A stretch of 64,000 nucleotides of DNA from Cytophagales bacterium. Lineage in GTDB: Bacteria > Bacteroidota > Bacteroidia > Cytophagales > Cyclobacteriaceae. The position numbers and the translations under genes were made by a program. Under the pieces are notes generated by a model. That model was not told where the DNA came from. It saw only the letters and a program-made list of their open reading frames with translations, and did no database searches. The stretch covers positions 62,001 to 126,000 of the forward strand of contig JAWPMT010000002.1 in NCBI GenBank assembly GCA_033344775.1. The letters run 5' to 3'. How positions within the stretch are numbered: the stretch's first letter is position 1; each line of letters begins with the position of its first letter. Positions 59,001 to 64,000 of the stretch are shown piece by piece.

Positions 59001-59283
59001 CGGTTTTTGCCAAATTTTGCGCATAATTGATTTGAGCGGCCTTTTCTAACAGGTCACAGTAGGTCAGGCTATATTGCGTGGCAATTGAATCTTTACCAGC
59101 CTGGAATAAGCTTGTCACTTGATTGATACTTTCTTCTAGCGCTTGCTTAGGGTTTTCTTGAAATAAAGCAGAGTCAATCGGAATGGTATGTGGGACAATT
59201 GTATTCGGGGATTGACAAAAGGCAAGATTGACGAATGCGCTTGTGAATAATGCGACCAGCAAATATGTAATCGCTTTATTCAT
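56065..59283 (-). CDS. Exported TPR-CHAT protease, membrane anchored
   Basis: 1072 residues. N-terminal signal peptide (ITYLLVALFTSAFVNLAFCQ). About ten TPRs from residue 80 to 450, many of the NLASVYMRLGGFQEALSYYQ pattern. A helical linker (about 480-680), then the caspase-like CHAT domain at about 720-1030 with ILHFATHA (catalytic His near 896) and LSACNTGLGE (catalytic Cys near 944), both intact. A C-terminal TM (about 1045-1065) ends in RRRKIAA, so by the positive-inside rule the CHAT and TPR parts face the periplasm. Last gene of an operon with an ECF sigma factor and a TM-TPR protein, overlapping the latter by 8 bases. Substrate unknown; I infer the TM-TPR protein or the lipoproteins opposite. 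Confidence 0.9.
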   Translation of the reverse strand: MNKAITYLLVALFTSAFVNLAFCQSPNTIVPHTIPIDSALFQENPKQALEESINQVTSLFQAGKDSIATQYSLTYCDLLEKAAQINYAQNLAKTVKELAPKNSQSETIALSLFGTINSKLGIFDQAKQDLEKALELSDQINGDQSDQGAEIMANLASVYMRLGGFQEALSYYQQSLTIKESLFGIDDPGTRNTHDNIGIIHTYMGRFDEAIKSQNRGIELLRQQPKVDSVELATSYSNLAFSYGQMGDSYEALSLYMKNLEISRRHLPEGHYLVVRAYNNVGAILTRMGDFNRALNFHKEALNLIQSNNENVSTPDLGVTYVNLGACSLHAGDHEKGLYYYKKALNFDLKSLPPTHPYIAEDLSFIGDSYFDGAQYDSAIFYHRKALDINLSQFGPKHQAVATSYNNLSKDYEFIQDYEAALDFSDKAIAAAQNNQKVNHKLAQTINRKVQVLLENGDAETAQKELQRAFIANATDYHSTSPLDYPKTGQVNIITFITSLTLMNEALCDLSEPLYTQITLNSHLQLIDFIDSLVVKRRLSYHHFDDKIYFSKTSSEFYKETANHLIKLYVTKGHPQFLERAYLFTIKSNNAILRENLTIKAARQFAGIPEALNARESRLKSLVSFYQNQLNRIQESDSTTLPTLQKKLFEYEEELIKLNDSIASSFPEYYQLINPKQVSMDGILKSIHSNQLLIEYFLSDSTLHIFQLSENQIQHSSINYDETIKSAIEELINQINSPFEASSITTFKQVSHHLYEKLLSGPLSGIGENIEEVVLIPSYDLPPFPFDVLLSDTTGSNYNALQYALKKFNFSYAYSAEIKYQKQVETARAIAFAPGFDPDDTLTSSGTTLTALYWNKSEVEGVKTHFSSEIYTDEAATEQILKSKQSEFSILHFATHAVLDPENPINSRIAFSKDKEDKKEDGYLHVFEILNMNINANLSVLSACNTGLGEYQKGEGIMSLARAFTYAGCQSVLLSHWSIDDQSTPQLMDQFYANLKAGKSKSSALRNAKLSFLETASEIRSHPYYWSGLSIYGDINPIQPKSNKQLMMIVFTMAFLGLVLAAFNFRRRKIAA

Positions 59284-60010
59284 CGAATAGCCTTTCGTTT
59301 AAGAGTGCTTTCGCTCGTTTAGAGTAAATGGAATCGGAGATGGTTTTGCCTCTCAAAATCTCTTCACATGCTGTGAGTTTCCCATTTTTGAGGTAACTCA
59401 ATGCGATGTACCAATCCCGTACAGATTGAATATCCTGAGTAGCATTTGCCTCAATTTTTGAAAACCAATTCAAGGCGTGCTCTGGCTGATCCATTTCCAG
59501 ATAACAGATACCTATCATCAGTAGGTCAGCGTTCTTGTGACTCTCCAGGTTGACCAATGGGGCCAAAGCTGCCTCATAATTACCATTGAGGTACTGCATT
59601 CTCCCTTCTGATACTCGATCCGACTGATTTCTTGAAAGAACAATGCCATCATAGGCTACATAATATTCATCGAAAAGTGCTTGTGGACCTTTCGTGTTAC
59701 TGCTGGACATATAGATGCCTATCGAGCTGAGGATCAGTAAAAAAGAGGCCGCGACCAATGATTTTTTTCTTATTTGAGCCCTTTCCTTTTTCTTCTCGTC
59801 TATTACCTGCATGTGAGCGGTGAATTGTTTTCTCAAGTCATCCTCTCTAAACGCTTCGACGTTTTTAATTAAGTTTTTACGTAGATCAACCTCATCCTTA
59901 AACAATTCAGATGTTAGGTATTTAACATCAAATGTTTCCTCTTCATATTGATCAAGTTGTCGATCAAAATGTCTGTCAATCAGGTCAATATCTTCTTTAT
60001 TCAACGACAT
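59276..60010 (-). CDS. TM-TPR protein, probable sigma-factor regulator
   Basis: 244 residues. A charged cytoplasmic N-terminal part (1-80, with many Asp/Glu/Lys and a predicted coiled coil at about 45-80), one TM segment at about 83-103 (SLVAASFLLILSSIGIYM), and a periplasmic part with about three TPR-like pairs (MQYLNGNYEAALAPL, YLEMDQPEHALNWFSKIE, YLKNGKLTACEEILRG). This is the layout of a membrane anti-sigma factor whose outer part reads the envelope. It overlaps the sigma gene by 14 bases and the CHAT gene by 8, so the three are translated together. No known anti-sigma motif was found. Confidence 0.85.
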   Translation of the reverse strand: MSLNKEDIDLIDRHFDRQLDQYEEETFDVKYLTSELFKDEVDLRKNLIKNVEAFREDDLRKQFTAHMQVIDEKKKERAQIRKKSLVAASFLLILSSIGIYMSSSNTKGPQALFDEYYVAYDGIVLSRNQSDRVSEGRMQYLNGNYEAALAPLVNLESHKNADLLMIGICYLEMDQPEHALNWFSKIEANATQDIQSVRDWYIALSYLKNGKLTACEEILRGKTISDSIYSKRAKALLNERLFDE

Positions 60011-60554
60011 CTTTAATTACGTTGTAATGTTTTTTTGCTTCTGCAACATACTTTTTCATGCATCTGGATTTAGAGGATTTCGCTGTATCGGCATTTGAAA
60101 GTCCCAACCGGTTAGCGATCTCTTCCATACTCATTGACTTTACATAGAAAAGGTAAATCATGTTTTTACACTTTTCTGAAAGCTTTCTCCATGAGATTTT
60201 TCCGGATTCCTTCTGAGCTACAGAGACTTCTTCACTTTCGGAGTAGAGAAACTGCTCAACATTGTACTGGTTATTAGTTTTTGAAACTTCTTTCTTGATA
60301 GCCGCTAAGTAGTTGTTTTCACAGGTTCGATACAGGTAGTATTCCAGGCTGGTCAGGTAGCCGATTTCTCCTTTCAGAATTTTCCTTCTGAAGATAAGCA
60401 CAGCATCTACAAATAAATCCTTCGCATCATCTTTTGGACAGCCTCTTTTCATCACCAACCGATCAATGCAATAGCTGCCATGCTTTACATACATGTATTC
60501 GAATGCCTTATTGTCTCCATTAAGGAAAGAATGCGTTATTTCGGTGAGTGTCAT
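59997..60554 (-). CDS. ECF-type sigma factor of the CHAT operon
   Basis: 185 residues. Region 2 at about 10-90 (NGDNKAFEYMYVKHG, DDAKDLFVDAVLIFRRK) and region 4 at about 120-180 (WRKLSEKCKNMIYLFYVKSMSMEEIANRLGL, SKSRCMKKY). The helix-turn-helix MEEIANRLGLSNADTAKSSKSRC is complete. First gene of the operon; upstream is the divergent lipoprotein gene with a perfect palindrome at 60610-60633 between them. It could control its own operon and the lipoproteins; not shown. Confidence 0.9.
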   Translation of the reverse strand: MTLTEITHSFLNGDNKAFEYMYVKHGSYCIDRLVMKRGCPKDDAKDLFVDAVLIFRRKILKGEIGYLTSLEYYLYRTCENNYLAAIKKEVSKTNNQYNVEQFLYSESEEVSVAQKESGKISWRKLSEKCKNMIYLFYVKSMSMEEIANRLGLSNADTAKSSKSRCMKKYVAEAKKHYNVIKDVVE

Positions 60555-60609
60555 TTCCCCAGGGTTTGAAATAATAACAAGAAACTGGAAGGATTGTTAA
60601 TTATTTTGA

Positions 60610-60633
60610 GTGATCCCAATTTCTTGGGATCAC
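60610..60633. promoter_or_regulatory. Perfect 10-base palindrome in the divergent intergenic region
   Basis: GTGATCCCAA (60610-60619) and TTGGGATCAC (60624-60633) around loop TTTC. It lies 56 bases upstream of the sigma gene and about 190 bases upstream of the first lipoprotein gene. No T run on either side, so an operator is more likely than a terminator. Confidence 0.5.
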
Positions 60634-60761
60634 CATTGGGATATCTGATGTTATCCAAATTTTTCCTATTGAACCTGGTGGTTTTAATGGGTTCCTGGGC
60701 CGGGTTTCGAGCTATACTAATCCTTACTCTACGCGATATTTAAAATTCATGAAAATTTTAT

Positions 60762-60801
60762 GTTTACCTTTTTCACCTACGGCAATTACAGTAAAACTTT
60801 T
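60762..60801 (+). promoter_or_regulatory. Conserved upstream element, lipoprotein copy 1
   Basis: 40 bases with only two differences from 61496-61535, each ending 22-23 bases before its lipoprotein ATG. Shared core CTACGGCAATTACAGTAAAA. Such conservation outside coding sequence marks a promoter or leader. It lacks a clean TAnnTTTG box (AACTTTTG in copy 1 only), so a non-housekeeping sigma factor, perhaps the divergent ECF factor, may read it; inference. Confidence 0.6.
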
Positions 60802-60823
60802 GTTAAAATAAATGATTAGTGAA

Positions 60824-61417
60824 ATGAGAAAAGTAGTAATTGCGTTGTTTGTTTTTGCCATCACGCTAGGCTTCTATGCCTGTAGCGTTGAAGAAGTAGG
60901 TCCCACAGGATTAGACACCACTCAAGGTATGGATTTCGGAGATCCCGGTGCTGGATTTGAAGGGGATGGCGAAGGAGCAGATCCGACTAATGGTGATCCG
61001 ATATTGGTTGATCCTATAGATTGGGGTGGAGGTGAAGACCCTGAACCTGATCCTACTTGTGACGATTATCCAGAAGCCAGTTTATACTATAATACTGATA
61101 CCTACATCTCCGGAGTTGAATCAGGTCATGATGTTATTTTTTTAAATGTTACTGGGGGTTGGCCTGCAGGAACGACTTACGCATGGTTGCTGAAGTATGA
61201 GGATGGAACAACCAATTATTATCCTCACTCTGCTGAGGTGCCCAGAATGGTAGATGCGTCATTTGACAACAAAATAACTGAGGTGACGATTACCTCCCGA
61301 TTCGAAGACTGTGAAGGAACGGGTACTATGGTTGCAGATCCGCCATTTCCAAGCGAAGGAGTGAAATTCAAAATAGGTCCTCATTTCCTGGATAAGATCA
61401 AATTCAAACGGAAATAA
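60824..61417 (+). CDS. Lipoprotein of a tandem pair, copy 1
   Basis: 197 residues from ATG 60824 (MRKVVIALFVFAITLGFYAC), aligned to copy 2; an ATG four codons earlier is less likely. Lipobox GFYAC with Cys at residue 20. Then a 60-residue Gly/Asp/Pro-rich variable linker (GEGADPTNGDP-like), and a conserved C-terminal domain with CDDYPEASLYYNTDTYISGV, GGWPAGTTYAWLL and RFEDCEGTG; the two Cys may form a disulfide. Not recognised as a known family. Divergent from the sigma/CHAT operon; may be a target or ligand of it. Tandem copy follows 139 bases downstream. Confidence 0.8.
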   Translation: MRKVVIALFVFAITLGFYACSVEEVGPTGLDTTQGMDFGDPGAGFEGDGEGADPTNGDPILVDPIDWGGGEDPEPDPTCDDYPEASLYYNTDTYISGVESGHDVIFLNVTGGWPAGTTYAWLLKYEDGTTNYYPHSAEVPRMVDASFDNKITEVTITSRFEDCEGTGTMVADPPFPSEGVKFKIGPHFLDKIKFKRK

Positions 61418-61447
61418 GAACGTGATATAGTCACTTAAAGAATGAAA

Positions 61448-61475
61448 GCCTCTGAGAGATCAGGGGCTTTTTTTT
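61448..61475 (+). terminator. Terminator of lipoprotein copy 1
   Basis: GCCTCTGA (61448-61455) and TCAGGGGC (61460-61467) pair with one G-T, loop GAGA, then eight T. Its stem and loop are identical to the terminator after copy 2. Confidence 0.88.
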
Positions 61476-61495
61476 GATTTTTTTAGTCCAGGGGT

Positions 61496-61535
61496 GTTTA
61501 CCTTTTGCAGCTACGGCAATTACAGTAAAACTTTT
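61496..61535 (+). promoter_or_regulatory. Conserved upstream element, lipoprotein copy 2
   Basis: Second copy of the 40-base element (two mismatches versus 60762-60801), 22 bases before ATG 61557. Because it follows the copy 1 terminator, each lipoprotein gene has its own transcription unit. Confidence 0.6.
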
Positions 61536-61556
61536 ATTCATTAAATAATTAGTAAA

Positions 61557-62174
61557 ATGAGAAAACTAGTAATCGCGTTGTTTGTTTTTGCTGCCACATT
61601 GGGCTTTTATGCCTGTGGTGTAGAAGAGGTTGGCCCCAATGGATTGGATACCACACAAGGAATGGGTTTTGAAGAAGGACCTATCGATGATGACATAGAT
61701 GCGGACGATGGGGTAGATCCTAATGACAATGGATTTCCGATAGATGACCCAATTGATCCGATTGGTGGTGGACCTGGCGGAGATCCTGGTGATCCTCTTC
61801 CTCCTCTCACGTGTGATGACTATGAGGAAGCCAGTATATACTGGAATGCAGATACCTACATTTCCGGGGTTGAATCCGGTCATGATGTTGTTTTTCTGGA
61901 GGTTACCGGAGGTTGGCCTTCAGGAACAACTTACGCATGGTTGCTGAAGTATGAGGATGGAACGACCAACTACTATCCTCATTCCGCTGAAGTACCCAGA
62001 ATGGTAGATGCATCATTTGACAACAAAATAACGGAAGTGACCATCACCGCCCGATATGAAGATTGTGAGGGGACAGGTACCATCGTTGCAAATCCTCCGT
62101 TTCCACAAGAAGGTGGATATGGTAAAGTAGGAGGGCATTTTCTTGATAAGGTGAAATTCAGAAGTGTCTATTGA
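61557..62174 (+). CDS. Lipoprotein of a tandem pair, copy 2
   Basis: 205 residues, paralogue of the preceding gene. Lipobox GFYAC at residue 20, EEVGPNGLDTTQGM shared with copy 1, then a longer and different Asp/Gly/Pro linker (about 40-90), and the conserved C-terminal domain with CDDYEEASIYWNADTYISGV, GGWPSGTTYAWLL and RYEDCEGTG. The domain is nearly identical at the DNA level too, while the linker has diverged, which fits recent duplication with slippage in the linker. Its terminator equals that of copy 1. Confidence 0.8.
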   Translation: MRKLVIALFVFAATLGFYACGVEEVGPNGLDTTQGMGFEEGPIDDDIDADDGVDPNDNGFPIDDPIDPIGGGPGGDPGDPLPPLTCDDYEEASIYWNADTYISGVESGHDVVFLEVTGGWPSGTTYAWLLKYEDGTTNYYPHSAEVPRMVDASFDNKITEVTITARYEDCEGTGTIVANPPFPQEGGYGKVGGHFLDKVKFRSVY

Positions 62175-62240
62175 GTAGGTCCGTTGTTTATGTGGCCATT
62201 TCAATGCACCTAAGATCGCTGTGAAATAATTGAAATGAAA

Positions 62241-62265
62241 GCCTCTGAGAGATCAGGGGCTTTTT
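62241..62265 (+). terminator. Terminator of lipoprotein copy 2
   Basis: GCCTCTGA (62241-62248), loop GAGA, TCAGGGGC (62253-62260), five T. Same sequence as 61448-61472. Confidence 0.85.
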
Positions 62266-62279
62266 CATGTTTATCTACT

Positions 62280-62636
62280 TCATTCTATGAGGTAATCCAT
62301 GGCTTCCTCCTGGGTATCAAAAGGCAACCACTTGATCGTAGCAACTACATTGAATCCCAAAAGCAATGCTTTTTTAAGCCCAGTCACACCTAAAATAGCT
62401 CCTTTGGGAACATGGTCGTTCAATGTTCTTCTGGCAAGATCTTTGGCCGCGGCCATGAATTCAGAATTGAGGCTGGTGCCTGTTACATCTACCAGGGTCA
62501 AAACTTCCTTACCTTGTTTTCTGATCACTTGCTCCACTTCGAGGTGTTTGGCGAGTAGTTCTTCCTGATTGGTGCAAACAGAATAATCTGCCTGGACGAT
62601 GGACTTTCCTTTGTGTGAGATAATGTTGACGGACAT
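62280..62636 (-). CDS. Small STAS/SpoIIAA-like protein
   Basis: 118 residues. Alternating strands and helices (IVQADYSVCTNQEELLAKHLEV, VLTLVDVTGTSLNSEFMAAAK, AILGVTGLKKALLLGFNVV, DTQEEAMDYLIE) look like the SpoIIAA/STAS fold found in many small Bacteroidota proteins. No phosphorylatable Ser in the classical site could be assigned. Function unknown; convergent with the lipoprotein terminator. Confidence 0.7.
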   Translation of the reverse strand: MSVNIISHKGKSIVQADYSVCTNQEELLAKHLEVEQVIRKQGKEVLTLVDVTGTSLNSEFMAAAKDLARRTLNDHVPKGAILGVTGLKKALLLGFNVVATIKWLPFDTQEEAMDYLIE

Positions 62637-62817
62637 TTAGACGGATTAATGTGACATCAAAAAAAGGTAATACTATCACATGTATAAATCTGATAGTATT
62701 AAATGGGAATATTGCCTGGGTGATCAGGGTATATTTAAAACTAAGGTTTTATAGATCGGGAGCTTGAATTTGGAGGAATCGCACTTCATTGCATATGTTT
62801 AAGGCTTACCCTGCTTT

Positions 62818-64000
62818 ATGTCAAATTCCAATTCATTAAATCAACCCTTAACCCTTCCATGTGGGGTAACAATCAAGAACCGGATTGCCAAAGCGGCAAT
62901 GACGGAACGATTGGCCAATCGTAAGCAACAAGCAACAAGAGCCTTGGTGAATCTCTATGATCAATGGTCGTCCAATGGGGCAGGCCTGTTGATCACGGGA
63001 AACATTCTGGTCGACCCTCGATACAAAGAAGCGTCCGGTAACATTGTTTTGGAAGATGGATCTGGCCTGGAACCTTTGTCGAAAATGGTGGCCAAAGGAA
63101 AGAATAACGACACCCACATTTGGGCGCAGATCAGTCATGCCGGTCGACAGGCGAGCATATTTTCCACGTTTAAACCCATTGCCCCTTCTGCTATTCAGTT
63201 GAAGAAAATGGGCCTGTTTGCAAAACCAAAAGCCATGACCCTGGAGCAAATTAAGGACGTGGAAGATCGGTTTGTGCGTACTTCACTGCTTTGTCAGCAA
63301 GCAGGTTTTACGGGCGTACAGGTACATGCTGCCCATGGTTATTTGTTGAGTCAGTTTTTGTCACCTCTGACCAATCAAAGAAGTGATGACTATGGTGGGG
63401 CCATTGAAAACAGAGCAAGATTGCTGTTTGATATGGTGAAGAGATTGCGATCTGAACTTGGAGATGCTTTTCCAATATCGGTCAAGTTAAACAGTGCTGA
63501 TTTTCAACGAGGTGGATTTGATGAACAAGATTCTTTGTATGTGATCGGAGAGTTGGAAAAATTAGGCATTGATTTGTTAGAGATATCTGGCGGAACCTAT
63601 GAAAACCTGAAGTTCCTGACCGAACGCTATCAGAAGGAATCGACGAAACAACGCGAGGCGTACTTTATGGATTTCGCGAAGCAAGTGCGTGAGAAAACAA
63701 AACTACCTTTGATGATTACAGGTGGATTCAGAACCCGAGCTTTCTGTGAAGAAGTGCTTGGTAATGAGGAATTGGAAATGATTGGCTTTGCCCGGCCGTT
63801 TCTGGTGGATCGTGACTTTCCCAAACAATTCGTAGAAAACCCTGATGGACGAGTAGCCGATGCTAAATTCCATATGCCCATCAAGATGCTCAAAGATTTT
63901 GCTGAAGGCGGATTCTACGATTATCAGATCCATCAACTGGCTTCAGATAAACCTTTGAGGCCTAATTACAGTCCTTATCTGGCTGTACTCCGCCTCACCT
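62818..64000 (+). CDS. Old Yellow Enzyme family flavin oxidoreductase, 3' truncated
   Basis: The frame runs open past the window end: 394 codons seen from ATG 62818 (MSNSNSLNQPLTLP). FMN-dependent TIM barrel: NRIAKAAMTERL at the N-terminus, HIWAQISHAGRQAS, QVHAAHGYLLSQFLSPLTNQRSDDYGG (His-x-x-His-Gly-type FMN/substrate residues), and MITGGFRTR with IGFARPFLVD for the FMN phosphate. NADH:flavin oxidoreductase-like; likely reduces enones or related compounds in the cytoplasm. No stop codon within the window. Confidence 0.92.
   Translation, partial: MSNSNSLNQPLTLPCGVTIKNRIAKAAMTERLANRKQQATRALVNLYDQWSSNGAGLLITGNILVDPRYKEASGNIVLEDGSGLEPLSKMVAKGKNNDTHIWAQISHAGRQASIFSTFKPIAPSAIQLKKMGLFAKPKAMTLEQIKDVEDRFVRTSLLCQQAGFTGVQVHAAHGYLLSQFLSPLTNQRSDDYGGAIENRARLLFDMVKRLRSELGDAFPISVKLNSADFQRGGFDEQDSLYVIGELEKLGIDLLEISGGTYENLKFLTERYQKESTKQREAYFMDFAKQVREKTKLPLMITGGFRTRAFCEEVLGNEELEMIGFARPFLVDRDFPKQFVENPDGRVADAKFHMPIKMLKDFAEGGFYDYQIHQLASDKPLRPNYSPYLAVLRLT

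Noticed and set aside
61566-61883. Minus-strand frames over the lipoprotein linker
   Set aside because: Produced by the low-complexity Asp/Gly/Pro coding stretch; no protein features.

Overview
The window looks like chromosomal DNA of a Bacteroidota member, most likely a marine or free-living Cytophagales-type bacterium. The grounds are promoter-like TTG / TAnnTTTG pairs, weak ribosome binding sites, a split metH, many lipoproteins, DUF1573 and SUMF1-domain proteins, FtsX/MacB-type tandem permeases and an M23-alaS-gatB block. The genus is not decidable from sequence alone. Composition looks even, and I see no prophage, integrase, transposase, CRISPR array, rRNA or tRNA.

Layout. (1) 1-2440: 3' part of a SUMF1-domain protein gene, overlapped by an ECF sigma factor gene and a single-pass membrane protein that is probably its partner. 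(2) 2508-8245: a promoter and a clear SAM-I (S-box) riboswitch, then methionine synthase as two genes (homocysteine-methyltransferase half, then the pterin/B12/activation half), metF and an HMG-CoA-lyase-like gene. (3) 8250-13794: an SLC13-type permease facing a minus-strand series of dprA (no ordinary start codon), a MerR-type regulator, a CapA-like lipoprotein and an M23 endopeptidase. (4) 13932-19166: alaS, gatB and a TlpA-like thioredoxin lipoprotein. (5) 19170-28841: pcm/thioesterase/unknown operon, ribE, a BamA/TamA-like outer membrane protein with hemF and a PAP2 phosphatase, an RlmB-like methylase, pgi and a Ca/Na exchanger. (6) 28983-37769: phosphohexomutase, an unknown acidic protein, trpS, a DUF1573 protein, an M1 peptidase and gyrB. 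(7) 37906-47599: accessory-looking stretch with a tiny membrane protein, two paralogous ABC permeases without an ATPase, an epimerase, a putative metallopeptidase and small exported proteins. Its spacers hold several palindromic or repeated elements. (8) 47942-56000: two unrelated aconitases (acnA, acnB) flanking a 63-codon gene, then a LuxC-like acyl-CoA reductase divergent from a ferredoxin. (9) 56065-62265: the most unusual locus. A minus-strand operon of ECF sigma factor, TM-TPR protein and exported TPR-CHAT protease is divergent from two tandem lipoprotein genes that were duplicated together with their promoter region and terminator. (10) 62280-64000: a small STAS-like protein and the start of an Old Yellow Enzyme gene.

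How it fits together. The metH/metF block is a methionine-synthesis operon under SAM control. The sigma/TM-TPR/CHAT operon has the parts and overlaps expected of an envelope-to-nucleus-free signalling relay: cytoplasmic sigma factor, membrane protein with a cytoplasmic head and outside TPRs, and an outside-facing membrane-anchored CHAT protease with intact His and Cys. I infer that the divergent lipoproteins are its targets or ligands; this is a hypothesis. Most other genes are housekeeping.
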